This document shows positions 34,262 to 48,420 of a stretch of DNA of 64,000 nt, one piece after another; position 1 is the stretch's first letter, and each line of letters opens with the position of its first letter. The notes beneath the pieces were generated by a model that saw only the letters and a list, made by a program, of their open reading frames with translations, searched no databases and was not told where the DNA came from. The DNA lies in contig NC_058337.1 of assembly GCF_905475395.1 (NCBI RefSeq), positions 115,624,368 through 115,688,367 of the forward strand, written 5' to 3'. The DNA is from Chrysoperla carnea (Eukaryota > Arthropoda > Insecta > Neuroptera > Chrysopidae). The position numbers and the translations under genes were made by a program.

Positions 34262-37125
34262 TTTGATATTTTAAAAGCTTTATATTCTCAACTTCTTCAG
34301 TAAATGCCAATTTTATAATCAACCTCTAACAATATTTAAACACTGTCGCCGTATTTACAATAAAATATTGTGTCTTCGTCACAAAAATATATATAACTTT
34401 GATGACATGGTAAATGAAGAACCAACCATACACATACACATAGAAACTATTATAATAAATAGTATAATGCCTTCAACTTTAAAGCCATCCACATAACCAT
34501 AGTCAGTCCATTCTTCAGTTCAGACATGATTATAATGAGTAAACAAAACTACCCTTTGCAAACAATGAATGCATCATCATCATCAACATCTATGTTTGAT
34601 TCTTCAAAACAAAAACCTTCTAGTTCTAATCTAAATTAATAAATTTATATGTAATTCTAAAAGAGTCGACGTCCAAAAATAGATATACATATACTTCACA
34701 ACTGCGGTGGAAAGGGCAAATATCATATAATATGAACCTTTAAAATTGAGGTTACAGATATATACTTTGTGCTTTTGACATTATAATTGGTTTCTGTGGT
34801 GTGAGCATCACACAACCTCTATATACAGAAATACAATATTTGACAGGTTTCCGAAATCCGTCATTACATACACATTACGATACTATTTTTCGTACTGTCA
34901 AAAAGCCTAGTCTTAGTTGCTAGCCGATCAAATTTTTGCCAACATTAAGCTATTATACTATAAATTATATTTAACAAATTTTGTTTCGTATCCTAAATTT
35001 TTTTAATTTGTATATACAAATAAGACACATTGGTATATACTTGGCATACAAGATATTACAGGTCGTAAAACGTAGTTTTTAAAATTACGCTTTTTTTAAT
35101 CTTTTTGAAAGGAAATTCGATTATTTAAAGAACTCACCTTTTTCTGCAAATTATCATTATATATAAAGGTAAAAGTTATCGATTATAGATTATAGAAATT
35201 TCCTAAGAAGATTGATTTTTCCAGATTTCGAATAATTTTTTTTTTTTGCTGATCTTTCTTGTATGCTTAGATCATATATTTTAAACTTGTATGCCATACA
35301 ATTTCAATCTTGCAAAGATTGTTCTTAGATATAATGACTGCTATTTAAAATAATGTACCATTGATTTATTGAACGCAAATATTAGTGAAATAGTTGGACT
35401 CTTTATGTTAAGAAAATATGACTTTCACACAAGTTTTCACATTCACTGCATATTAAAAATCCAATATTTAATATTTAATATTTGCACAAAAGTCCAAATT
35501 TAATATTAATACATTTCTCTAAAGCTAAGTGACCACATTTAATCTTAATAGATGTATAATTATTGCTTTTTCAAAAGCTATTTCCTTACAACAAAATGTA
35601 AAGTACTAGAGAAAACAAATCTAATATGCTTTTAAAAAAAATTATTGGAAGTCATTTAGCACCAAAACTTTTTTCAAGATTAAATGCAATAAAGCATAGT
35701 TAAAAAATTTAAATTTGAAACTTATTGGTCTCAAGTTTTCTATAGCAATGTAACAAAAAACACCAATCCAACATCAATATTTGTGAAGGAACTTAATTTC
35801 AAAAACAACTGGCGTCATATTTTCATATGATTTTTGATTCAACGAGCCTTCCTTTTCTTTGCAAAAACTTAACAAGAATTTATTTACCTTGTAATCTTAC
35901 CAATATCTTATCTTTTATGTGCTAAAACCAAGATTTTACGGCTAAAATTGATGTTGGATTTATATTTTCCAAAACACCAACAAAAATGGCTTTACAGTCT
36001 TTAAATAGAAAAAAAAATCCTCTAACAAAAACATAAGGTGAAGTTTGGAGAATATAAAAGATTCATATTTATTGGAATCAACTCTAAATGATACAGAAAA
36101 CCCCTCTTTCTTAATTTAAAAAAATTATTCATCAATTAAAGATCATAAAAATAAAGTACCAAAAATTTTTATTATGATTGATCTAATCTTTTTTTTTGTA
36201 AAGGGGATGATTATAATAGAAATTTATTGAGAGATTTTGAAGAAAACTGTAAGGGGGAGAATATTTTGTTTAACAAGTATAAGACTAAATTGATATTAAA
36301 TTGAATTTTATTAGCGAAGGTTTTGGTTTAAAAATAATAAAACTTTGAAAGATATAATCACAAATTTGCTATCTCTTCAATTTAAGATATTTATTTTAAA
36401 AGTCGTAATATTCATAAAAATTAATAAAATTGGCTAAAGAAAATTAATAATCTAGTAAAAGTAGATATAGTTCAATAATTTACCAGGTCAGAATAAGCAT
36501 AGTTATGATTATTAATACCAGCATCATTTTTTGGATACTTTTCGTGTTTAGGTTCATCATTTTTTCGATTATCTTTACATCAATTTTGTCGTTTTTTTTA
36601 TATATCGTAGCCCAAAACTTCGGTTAAACGTTTATTTGGGAAATTTCATCACCGTTGAATAATATATTACAGAAATTACTATGACTCATTTTTCAATCAA
36701 TTTCTTTCCATTCCTAATATTCTGTTACGCAACTGTCCCCAAATATTTCGACATTAGTGTATCTACTTTATTTGCTTATTTCAGTTATTTTTAAAACTTA
36801 ATTAATAAATATAAGATAATCAATGTCGGAAAAAAAAATTGAGGTGATAAATGCTTCTAATTTTTTATTTATTTATAGTGGATATGTACTGTTTTCCATA
36901 CGACAAATAGCTATTTGCGGTGGATAACACCAAATTGACGTGTTTGTCGCATGCAAATGGTAATTTATGTGCGTAAAATAAATATAGAGAAAGAAGTAAC
37001 CGCGCATTCGTAAAAAGCATTAATAATTCAGGGTGCTCGTCGCACAATATACTAGATTAATTTTAAACATGTAATTTGTAGGTAAATTAAACAATATTCT
37101 GACGAGAAATTGAAGTAACTTCACT
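34262..37125. other. AT-rich non-coding stretch
   Basis: No gene or bounded repeat recognised; homopolymer-rich, with frequent stops in every frame. Confidence 0.4.
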
Positions 37126-37126
37126 A

Positions 37127-37360
37127 CATAGTACCTATAAAACAAAGCTGTCTGTCTCTTCCTATGCATGCTTAGATCTTTAAAACTACGCAACGGATTT
37201 TGAGGCGTTTTTTTAATAGATAGAGTGGTTCAAGAGAAAGAAAAACACTGATAAGTTTAGAGGTTTCTAATGTGATGTCCTAAATAAACACATTTTTGTA
37301 TATTTAAGATATTCTGTAGATAGTATCAGCATTGCACCTGTGCGAAGCCGATCGATAAAT
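37127..37360 (+). repeat. Helitron-like relic of a second family
   Basis: CTGTCTGTCTCTTCC, AAACTACGCAACGGATTTTG, TAGATAGAGTGGTTCAAGAG and a terminal GCACCTGTGCGAAGCCGAT resemble the layout of widespread insect elements that end GCACCCGTGCGAAGCC..CTAGT. The terminal CTAG is lost and the element is decayed. Confidence 0.4.
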
Positions 37361-37990
37361 GACGTATACCGAAAAACTCAACCACTAAATCCACACAATA
37401 AAACTATTTAAACTATCTTATCAAATATATTGTACATTAAGAACAATTTCTTTTTTGTTAATTTTATAAAATTTTATTTAATTGCTGAATTAACAGGCAA
37501 ATAATTGGTTGTTTGAAATTATTATTAACCAAAAATCATTTTTCTGCAGTTAAATGTAAAATTTTTCAAAAATAATTGATAAGCCAACTTATAAAACTTC
37601 AAAATTTTCACACAAAAACGTCACTTATAGATTCCATTTTGATTGTAATGAAATCATTAAATTTTCCATAAAAACTTTCCAAATAAAAAAATTTTAATGT
37701 GTAAAAAAAAAACTCATCAATTTTAACACCTTTAATTAAATTGCACCTTTTTGTTTTTGAGTCAAGAAACGCCTTTAAGCAAGCACACTCTAATGCACCT
37801 AAATACATTAGATTTTAGACAACCAATCACAAGGCAGGTAACATAAAACACCTGGTTAATCATAGGTAATAGGTTTATACATACAAAACAATAGTATACA
37901 CCTCTCTAAACTTTCTAAAACAAACAAATCGATGTGTTCTCTCATTTTAACTTATATAAATAGATATTATATCGATTTCATTTTAGTAAT

Positions 37991-38012
37991 TAATTAGCAT
38001 ACGTGCTAATTA
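37991..38012. promoter_or_regulatory. Perfect palindrome with paired TAATTA cores
   Basis: TAATTAGCA and its exact inverse TGCTAATTA are separated by TACG. Each arm contains TAATTA, the core recognised by many homeodomain proteins, so this could be a dimeric homeodomain site in the GCM upstream region or first intron. Chance palindromes of A/T-rich cores are not rare. Confidence 0.3.
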
Positions 38013-38034
38013 GATATACACGTTAACAATTGTA

Positions 38035-38345
38035 TGGTAAGGTGTGGTATTTGAGGTTTTCATACAAAAAGGCGGATACTAACGAATGATTGTATGTGTG
38101 AAACTGGGCGCGTCATACAGTAGATTTTTCGTTATACGACCCGCCCTAGTTAGTTACACACATAATATTACAAACATTGTGTATAGAGGAGTAGGGTTTA
38201 ATGTTTACTGTTTGCGTTTCATCGAAATTAGTACGTTATGTAACGCAGACGCGTTTAGATGTGATGGTCTTGTTGTTACAAATAATAAGCTTCTTACAGA
38301 GACTTTTCATCTACTGAGTTTCGTAGTTTATTTTTTAAATGTTAT
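38035..38345 (+). other. Relatively GC- and CpG-richer segment of unknown role
   Basis: This 300-bp stretch stands out from its flanks: GGGCGCGTCATACAG, ATACGACCCGCCC, ACGCAGACGCGTTTAG. An 87-residue frame (38086-38349) is open on the plus strand but shows no domain. It could be an enhancer or promoter, an unrecognised exon, or a decayed repeat. Confidence 0.3.
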
Positions 38346-38349
38346 GTGA

Positions 38350-39760
38350 TTTTTATATGGGAAAGTGAAACTGTGACATTGATTTTTAATGTGAAAATTC
38401 TTTTTTTAAGACTTCTTAATAGTGGAAAAGTTTTTTGGGATTTTTCTTTTTTGTATTTTTCTTAAGTGATTTTTTTTTCTGGAAGATATGGTCGTTTTGT
38501 AAGTGTTAATTTTTTTTAAATAACAAAATAGATGTTTAAGTCTCAGTTTAAATAATAAAAGATTTTTATCAAAGATCCTTTACCAATTAAAACTGTTTAA
38601 GGAGTGGAAAATTAAGCCACGAAAGCTCCTAGTTGGCGTGTGATTTTTACTTCACTATTATTAAGATGTCTATAGTTCTGTTATATATATAATGTCATCT
38701 ATGGTTATTTCACCACATAAATTTTGTTTTAAGGTCAAGAATCTTTAATATAATCTAATACAGTATAAGTTAAACCTTTTACGAAAAAATATTTGAAACT
38801 TGTCATGAGTAATTAATGTTTTTAAGTAGTTAAATAATTAATTGGAATGAAACTTAAAGATAATGAATTTATTTAACAAATTTATTCAGTCATAGAAACA
38901 AAATGCTTTCCAATCTGAAAAAAATAGAAACTTTTATATGATGTTTTTACAAATTATTTAACTATTTTTATTGCTGTCAATACAACACAAAGTAAATCAT
39001 AGACAAAATTTCATTTTTATAATCTCCCCTAACATGGGGATTTTTTTGTAAAATTTTGTTCTGTGATTTTTACATCCGGTTTTTTGGTTCAATCTTTTGT
39101 GGCCTTCTCCATGGTTGGATGAATCAGCTTCATTAATTATTGCCGCAGCGCCATGTAGACTCTCAGTTCAAAATTTTAGACCGATTACTTCGGATTTCTC
39201 ATAAATTTGGCTGATAGAAAATTGCAACATACAGTATCAATTTAATTAACACGTTATGGGAAAATTAAAAGATATTACATGATACGAAAAACAAAAATAA
39301 TTTTAAAGTATTTACAAATTAAAAACGGAAATGTGAGACCTAAAATTTGTATTAGAAGAAATTTCAAAATGATAATTGATTACGTCACTACCTTTTAGTA
39401 CGTCTCTACATTCATTATAAATGGATAGAAAGAGAGGGTAAATGTACTTTAAAAGTGTTATAAATTCATCTTTTTAGTTTAACATTGTTTCCAAAAATGT
39501 TTTCATGATTTTCATTTCTGGCAAAAAGAAGTTTAAGATACATTAAAAGAAAAAAATATTACTTGAGGTGCTGTGGGACAACCGAAAGGAACGAAGTACA
39601 TTTCGATATATATTATGTAATAAATAACAGGCACTGTGTAATAAATTAACAACGTTTGAGAATAAAAGTAATGACTGGTAAGAAAATTTTAATTAGAAAT
39701 TTTTTTTTTAAACCAAAACAACTTACAACATTGGTATTCAATTATTGATTCGTGTAATAA
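38350..39760. other. AT-rich non-coding stretch
   Basis: No gene, RNA or bounded repeat recognised. Confidence 0.4.
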
Positions 39761-39762
39761 TG

Positions 39763-39880
39763 TCTTGCATAGCTCAGTGGCCAACGTACTTGATTCCCGG
39801 TACAGGATATCCCGATTCGTATGTACGCTATTTTCAATCTTTTACGTAACGTGCGATAAGAAACTTCGTTCCTAAAAATA
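39763..39880 (+). repeat. tRNA-derived SINE-like relic
   Basis: TTGCATAGCTCAGTGGCC contains a Pol III A-box (TAGCTCAGTGG, 39770-39780). About 35 bases later CCCGATTCGTATG resembles a B-box. A downstream CTTCGTTCC phrase recalls the CCTTCGTGGAC body of the SINE at 49.6 kb. It does not fold as an intact tRNA by eye. Confidence 0.45.
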
Positions 39881-42755
39881 TAATTAATATGCATTGTTGA
39901 CAGTATTCAATAATCCAATTGAAATTTAATAAACCAAAAAGAAAAATTCCATTAAAAGTCACCCAAATATATGTTAATCACTGGAAGATCAAAGTTTTGA
40001 GAATTGTTAATTTTGACGTGCCGGCTTTTATTTCAAATGTGTAAGTTGCTAAGTCTAAGCCACGCCCTCGGAAAGTTTCTCAACAGAATATTACTACTAT
40101 ATAATACCTATTGTTTATTATAGATGCAACACCTAATTTATTTAAACGAACCATTAAAATTGAAAACATTTATGTGTCTTCAACCATACCCAAGAAACCC
40201 TTTTTAATAATAATAAAGTTTATTATTTATTTGTTAATTTAATATTATTAATAAAAACTTTAAAATTTTTTTTCAAGAAATACAGAAATGATCATATTAC
40301 CCTCTTTAGTCTTTAGTCGAATGTATATGATAGATATTTCAACGAAATAAATAATATAAATATATTATATTTTTATTTTTTGAACAAAAATAAAAATACT
40401 TAAAATTGTTTACACGTGGACCACCTAGGACGATCAATTAAACACCCAAATATTAACACACATTTAATAAAAATTTAAAAAATATCAAATTATTTTTGAG
40501 ATCTTTTTCACTACTTTTTTCACTTCTAATTATTTTTAAAATATTTTTATTATCAATTTTGAGACAGCAAGTGTTTAAAGATTCAATTTAAATATTTTTT
40601 TAAATAAAAATTGAATAGAAAAAGTAATAGAAAAGGACAAAGTTTCCTCTCATTTTTTAACAAAACTAAAAAAATCAAAAGATTATCTACTCCTTCACAC
40701 TATGATAAAGCTCATCCTCTGTTTAAGTGATATTTTATTGAATGAATTTTATTTTGATGAATGTATCTTTTATTAATTGATGGTATTAATTATATCGTAA
40801 ATTAGGCCTTAGATCCAAATTTGGTAAAGAACAGTTTCTTCTTTATTTTCTCAGCTTATTCAGGAAGCGAAGAGGTCTTCAGTCAATTATAGAGCACCAT
40901 GTGTAAGCTTCAAGTTTCCACGATAATTCTACTTCGTACAATATTTTTCAATATATTGGAAGTAAAACCATAATATGTTATATATTAACGTTTTATCCGA
41001 TGAAATGCATTTGCAGTCGGGTGTCTACTGCATGTACTCGTAAAATCAATAGCTTGTAGTCGAATATGTCAACTGTATGCCGTTGAAGTCACGGCTGAAC
41101 ATTCTGAATACACAGTCTATCTGATAGAAGTACTACTGACACGAAACTTGGACTTTAACTTTCAATTATTTTTTTTAAATTTTTTTACTAAAAAAGTGTA
41201 AGTTTTTGTATGTTCTGTGCCACGAAATCGCATCCATCAATTTTATTACTCATTTTATGTGTTTTCCGTAGTTCCATAGATCTAAAAAGTGTCTATATTA
41301 TAATTTCAAAAAATGATAAAATTTTTTGGCCGAGGAGCCAGTTTATTAGGAATGAATTTTTGTTGACATCGAATTGAGACATCAATAAATATCCCAACAC
41401 TCAAAATAAAACTTTATTTCGGGTATCATCAATGACTATGTCTCAACTCGAAATGCACATAAATGCATTCTTATATGATAAAACCTTTTTTTTAATATTG
41501 AAGAGCGAAATATCGTTTTCATAGATTTTTCGCAGATACAGAGAAGCGAATATATTTTTGCTCAATATCGATATATACTTTAACAAAAAATTCTAAGTCA
41601 TTAAACTAACAAGATTGACGAATACGAAAAAAAATTCCTTCCTGAGGCCATGCACATCAAACAAAAACTAGTGAAGTTATCGAGATATGACTTCTTGAAA
41701 AAAGATACTCATACTAAATTACTCAAATGAAAATTAAGTAAAGCGAAAAATTAGTAATTTCTCTAGTTCTCGATAATCAGTGTGATAATAATAAGAACGA
41801 TATTACACGCATGCCGGTTGTTTTACTGATACGGATTCATTTTTATGATCGTCAAATTCACATTTAACCTATTTCTTTTAACACCATATGCAAATGAATG
41901 GGCCCCCCCACCACCTAACAATAAAAAGTATAAAGTGCAAACATTTAATGTCTTATACCAAATAATTGATTAGAAATTTCTTTGACATATATTTTTTTTT
42001 TAAATATTCATCAATATGGCGTATTTTTTAATATCCGTTAATTCATATATTTATAAGACCTTTTTACAATGTAAATATATAAATATGCTTGTATTAATTA
42101 ATCATATATACACACACAGATATTATGAAAGATTATTAAAGAGACTGTATCATTTGACACGAAACACTCCTTTTTTGATGATAAATCTTTATTTAATTGG
42201 ACATATGAGTTTTAACATTTTCTTTTCTAAAATACACAGATGTGTTTATTAAAATTTAGGTCGCTAACATACAGTTGAATAAACGAAATTAAAGGTAGAA
42301 ATTGTACATATACTTACACTTCTTTATATTTATGAATTTCAAACAAAAAATACCAAGACAACAAACGAATAAGTGATTACATACAATTCTGTATGAAAGT
42401 CATTTTGGGTTTCGTGTTTATGCACCTACTGCAGTCTCCTATATAATGTATATTTAATAAACATGTGAATTGTATGTTTTATGTCTTAAATACACATACT
42501 TATCAAACATAGGATATTTTATGTAAAGGACAGCTATAAAGATGTTTATAACCTTACTTACTTTGAAAATGAGCAAAATTTTCCCGTTGTATGTAGGTAA
42601 TTGGCACAAAAAAAATCATTTCTCGTTTTCTTGAAAAACAAACCAAATTCATAACTATTCTTCATGGCAACACTAATCTAATTTTATCTTGTTTGCGGTT
42701 GAGAGAAAGAGTTACATCTGGGTAACCACCATCTCGATCAGTTATAAACTAATTT
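39881..42755. other. AT-rich non-coding stretch with one small foldback
   Basis: No gene. At 41365-41456 an imperfect foldback pairs CATCGAATTGAGACAT with ATGTCTCAACTCGAAATG. The frame at 42016-42252 is compositional. Nothing else supported. Confidence 0.4.
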
Positions 42756-42756
42756 A

Positions 42757-42950
42757 ATGGGGAGAGTTCTTAGCTATGTTTTGAGTGCGAGTTCAGGGTT
42801 CCGTACCTGGAACAACTAAAAAATAGGCGATAATTCTCAAAATCGGTTCAGTTTGGAGAAGGCTCTAAGGTAAAAGGGAATTTAATGGAAAATGTTCTTA
42901 GATATGTTTCAAGTGCGATTTAAGGGTTCCGTACCCGAAAACTTCCTGGA
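42757..42950 (+). repeat. R2-family repeat fragment, partly duplicated
   Basis: Two adjacent R2 pieces: GTTCTTAGCTATGTTTTGAG with GTTCAGGGTTCCGTACC and AAATAGGCGATAATTC, then again AATGTTCTTAGATATGTTTC with AAGGGTTCCGTACCCG. The shared stretch is R2 middle sequence, arranged here as a partial tandem. Confidence 0.6.
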
Positions 42951-45900
42951 TTTCGTAAATTTCACTTGTTTGAATTGTTGTGTTCGAAACGCATAAATTT
43001 CACTATTTTTGTCTGTTTTTTGCAATTACCTCCCTGATCGTTCCCTTCTGTATATTTTTATCAAAGTTGAAAATGTTTTAATTGCCTACAGCCTTTATCT
43101 GAAACTTTCAAACCCAGCTTTTGCCTTTTATGCCTGTTGGGCTGTTTACAAATGAATAATTGTTTCAATAAATGTATAGAAATATAGAATTTCAATTATT
43201 AATGCACTTCCTTTGTTGATCCTTATTTAATGCAATAACTCCAAAAATATTGATTATGGAAAAAAAAAAAAAAATAGAAATAAGATAGAAAATTAATTTA
43301 GAAGAGTAAAGGTATCTACAGTTTTTCTCGTGGGATGAACAGTTATGGAGATATCCAATTAAACGCGTTTTTTGCGATGTGGCACGCTTGCTACTCTAGG
43401 GATCCTTCTAATTTGACATTGTGCTTAGAATATTCTTAGAATACTAACTGGACTACAGCATTTGTATTAGAAATTAATATTCGAGAACTCTTTTTTATTC
43501 GAAGAGCTCTTTTTGTTCGTTGTCAACGAGTCGCAGTTTACAGTTTTTTGTGAATAATAAAAGAGACCTTGCCGGTGCATATAAATGACTGAAGCCAAGC
43601 CTGGCAACACTATTAGCTTGGTAAATTCGCCACTGAATCTAAAGTGATTACAGTGACATCACAAAATCTTGTTATAATGATTGACAAGGTACAGTACAGT
43701 CGTCATAATAACATTTTAAACTGTGATATATCATCAGTCATTTACAAATGATTCAATCATTAATTATAATTAAAATTAGTCAAGCAAAATCAAAAAACAA
43801 ATCACTGATTTTTTTATTTGTTTTTAAAAGGTAAATAAAAAATTATTATTATTACAAACAATAAAAAATTATACAACAGAAGTTATTTTTAATAAGTTTT
43901 TTATTTTAACTGCCTTCTAAATATGGTAATAGGTTTAAAGTAATAATACATTTTATCATCTTAACACTGCATGAAATCATATACAGGATGTAAAGGAAAA
44001 CAGACTTAATTCTGTAAACAATTTTAATTTTAAAGTTTGTTTTTTTCGAGGATCGGGCAAAATGTTTTTTGCATTTTTATTCAATTATTTTTTCGTTTGG
44101 ATATCATTCTAAATAAATACGTTTTCACTAATTTTAAGCTTGCCACGCAATTAAAAGTTTTCCGGATTTCTTGAAAGTGAAAATAGAAAAATTATTAGAA
44201 GCGACCTAAAAAAACAGATTCTCAAATTCTCAAATGTTATGAAATGTTATCATACACTACAGAATACCACAGGCCGTGAGTTTAATCCCATTATTACACT
44301 CAATAGCTTAACTGATTAGGATATAGTCCCAAAAGACAGAGGCTTAAGATCAAAATAAGTAGAATATCAAAAAACACAGCACGAGTTACGACTTAATTCT
44401 ATTATATAAAAAATTAATATTTTAAAATGAACATTATTAAAACTTATATAAATTCTAACATGGAAGTAATTTATCATAAATAATAGTAACACTTAGTTTA
44501 AGTTAATTACAAAACAATCCATCAACTTGAGTTTATGTCAAATTCGTTCATTTATTACATCAAGAATTCATTGCAAGTGTCTGAACACCTATTATAATGT
44601 AAACAGTCTTATCTAGGGTAAAGTATTTTTGAGACGGAAGTTGTTAAATTCAGTTTTTTGCCATGAATGTCCTCAGCCTAATTTGAATTATTTATGGTTT
44701 GTAAATCAATCGACATAAGGCAATTATTCTTATTATCATTTTGATTTAAAAATTGAGTTTATCAATGAAAAAATAAAGTTATATAAAAATTATGATTATA
44801 AATTATGCATAAATCTCTGTCGTCTGTATATTTAATAAATGCGATAAAAAATAAAATGTCAACTCAATAATAATCAATATATGAAATATTTCTACTTATT
44901 AATCATTTGATAAACTTCGTCTCTCAATTAATTGCCAATTTCGAATGACAAATTCAAAATGATTAATAACTATTTATCTGACTAATTAAGTGATTACATG
45001 AAAACATGTATTTTTACAGAAAAAAATTAAACATCAATTTTTTCTATAAAAATGTAAATATTGTATTTTGCATACAATGTATTCAAAAATTCTTAATGCT
45101 TGACTTTTTTTTATCTGGAAATAAAGCTTCCACTCATCGATTCATAAATTAACTTTATCTTAACATTTCGATTTGAAATCGATTTGCTTATCATTTTTTC
45201 CACTATAAGTTTTTAGGGAAAACCCTAAAATTGACAGAATGTAAAACCATTATCTTTTAAGTGGATATTTAAATCCAATGTAGTTGGGACTTCCATAAAA
45301 AATTACCATAAAATGAAAAACATTCCATAAAATTCAAGAAATATCTGGTTTTCCCAAAACATAATATTGTTTGTTTTGGTATATAGATTTTGATACTTCG
45401 AAATCGACATTTTATCTGAGATACTGAGAAAATTATCGTTTTTGGAAAAAAAAAATTTAATATTTTGCAATATCTTTATGCTTTGTTTAATTGAGATGGT
45501 TTTTAGTTATGTTTGATGAAAATCTACTCTGATATTTTTAAGGATTAAATGAGCTTTCTCTTAGTTATTGTATTCTTCACATGGTGGAAGCGCAACCGAA
45601 ATTAATAATTTATCTCCTCCGAAATTTACTAACCTATGTAAAATGTTTTTAACGCTTATTTAGCAAAAGAAATAGTAAAATTTTGAAAAGCATTGTATGT
45701 ATCTCTAAATATTAAAAATATAATAATACAAAATAAAAACGAATCCTTGAAACCCTGCTGAAAATACAAGGTAATCTACCTATTAATATTACTTGTATAA
45801 AACTATTGTTAATATTCATATTTTATTGAATGAAAATATTTTACATACGTTTTTATCTTGATGGTAAATATTTATAGAAGTGCGACAGAAAATATATGTG

Positions 45901-48398
45901 TCAATACATTTCATTTGATTATGTTCAATAGTGTAAATTATTTAAAGTTGGCAGTTTCGTATCATGTAATTGTTTCGAAAAGCATTTGAAAAATCTGCCA
46001 AAAAGGACTGCAAACTTTTAGCGAAGTATATCATAATTATGTAATGCATGGATTACAATATTAAATATACTAAAACACTTTAAAACGCGTTTACTGTCAA
46101 CGATTTCAATATTTAATTCAAAAAAATAAATATTTGACGACTTGAACCAAGAAAATTTTTACTTGATACCAGGTTACGAGCATATTTTCTTGCCAGCTAC
46201 GTAAATCACTATTATAACGTTTAAGTAAGTATCTCTGCAGATAATAGATTAGTATGATGCGAAAAATACACAAATTTTCTTTGTTTGTGCTTAACATTCC
46301 CATTTAATGATTATGATTAACATTCCCATCATGGTATAAATACAACTGAGTTTTGACAATGATCGTCTACATTAATGAAATAAAATTTACCATCAAAGTT
46401 GAAAATAAGATACCTACTAGGCCGCTTCTTGTACATGCCTTATATGGATCGAGATATTTGCTTTTTTTCATTTCTATGTCATTGCTAATATGTTTACTTT
46501 CTATTAAAAAGTTTTTTTTTAATTTGTTTTTCATTCGTTCTTAATGAAAATGTCAAAAATTATCAAAATATGTTTATTTGAGACTTTTTCATAAGGGCAA
46601 TGTATTCTATATCGATTTTCAGCGATTTCTTAAAAATTTGCATGGATACCTAAGATAAAATTTTAACCACATATTCTTTGAATAAAAGTCTATAAAAAAA
46701 TTTTGAGCTTTTAAATGTAACATTGTTGTCATGCTCATACATCCTTAATATCAAATCACAGCACAGTTAAACATCATTGCTAACTTTACAGACTCCTATA
46801 GTAGCTACCGTATGTTCATATTAGTGCAAGCCCCACAAAAACATGTTATACCACCCATATCATAAGAAATGAAATAACAAAAATATAAATATGAAAAAAA
46901 ATTATACACATTTTTTTTTTCATATTTTTTTAAAATAATTTTTATTTATACGAATCATATTGAGACCAGTATAAACGGCATATGAGTTTTGAAAAAAAAG
47001 AAACTTTTCTACTGTGTCCAAAGTATTTTTGAAAGTCTATTCATTCAACTTGGCTTAATAAAAAAAAAATTCAATAATTTTTCTTCTTTACCTAATTTAA
47101 CACAATTTTTGTAAGAAAAATAAAAATTTATCTTTTCACTAGACAAAACATATTTATTAAACGCACCCAAAAGTTTTTATTTTTTATTTATAGATATTAC
47201 CGTACAGAATGTTATTTGTGCTACAGCTATTTCAACAAAACCCATTTATCCAAAGTGGCCATGCCAAGATTGCCTAGTCTATACAATTTATAACACAACA
47301 AAAAGGCATTATTATTGTCATTTATTATCAAAAATATTATTATTGACAAATTACTGAAATCCTTTTATATAAATATAATATTAAATATGATTTAAAGGAT
47401 ATTTTATATACAAACTTGAACGAAGTCAGACATAGTTTAGACAATTGATAGTGTACTATCAATAATCACTAATAAATTTTTTCTGAAATGCTAAGGTTTC
47501 TTTTATCTTGGTTTCTAATTGTGACAAGTTTCAGTGATTTAGTACTGTGAATTTTCTCAAAAATAATTTTAATTACATCGATAATATCCTTACAAGCTAA
47601 TAATGTCTTTTAATTTATAAGTAACCACAAGTAAAATATTTTGAGTGAGAGTGGAAGGTCCATATTTTGAAAGTTTTAGTGAATACATTTTGAGTTTTTA
47701 GTTTTCTAATATGAAATATCTATTTTTAAATGAGATTTCTAATGAAGTAAGTTTCTGGTGATTGTTGCATTTATATTCATTTATAGGCAATTTTATAACA
47801 TTAAAGTTTAATAGGTTGCATAATATAAAAAAACAAAAACTTTATTATGAAAATAAGGACTAACAAACCGACAGAATTTAAGAGCCTGTTTATAAAATTG
47901 AAATATGAAAAAAGTGAGAAAGGAAATTTTCTAAAAAAAAAGAACTTGATATAAAAATTATTTGTAGTAGAAAAAATAAAACCAAAATAATTAAACCGTT
48001 TTTTTACTTTTTATAAATTTTCGTTTCTATATTTGCTTGTGAAATTTATATTTAATGTAAATTTTCCAGAAATTTTAACACCATCCTTAAATACAATATG
48101 GTGCCTTATTTTTGTAATTCTGCATCTAGGATTGTAGCCCTTAAGCTGATGACCCGATTTGATGCTTTTTTTTTATTCAATCAAAGATTCAACCTGATAT
48201 AAGCCGGATGTTTTAGGTATATTTGACAAAAATTTGATCAGCCGTTCAAATCATCATCTCATTTTGTAGTAACTTAAGAATTTTATGAATGATAAAAATG
48301 TGAAAAGACAGTGCGTCTTTAACACAAATAAATTAATGTTTATTTACTGAACTTTTAATTTTTTGAAATTTTTTTCTGATATTTTATTTTTGTTTTAG
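42951..48398. other. AT-rich non-coding DNA immediately upstream of the GCM coding exon
   Basis: No other gene recognised. It includes a segment of more even composition at 43370-43690, a perfect palindrome TTTTAGGG/CCCTAAAA at 45211-45230, a stray copy of the TTAAGGATGTA-type terminus (inverted) at 46730-46750, and a T-rich tract leading into the acceptor AG at 48397-48398. No convincing core promoter was identified, so the transcription start is unknown. Confidence 0.4.
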
Positions 48399-48420
48399 GC
48401 ACAGACAAGCCTCACCGGCA

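Noticed and set aside
39763..39880. Functional tRNA gene
   Set aside because: The A-box is good, but arms do not pair and the B-box is degenerate. Kept only as a SINE-like relic.
43370..43690. Possible exon or promoter in a stretch of more even base composition
   Set aside because: No long frame, convincing splice pair or core promoter motif; it may be a decayed repeat, but no second copy was found here.
44301..44360. tRNA-like stretch (TAGCTTAACTGATTAG then GGCTTAAGATC)
   Set aside because: The A-box ends imperfectly, no acceptor stem or anticodon arm folds by eye, and no repeat partner is clear. At best a very old SINE head.
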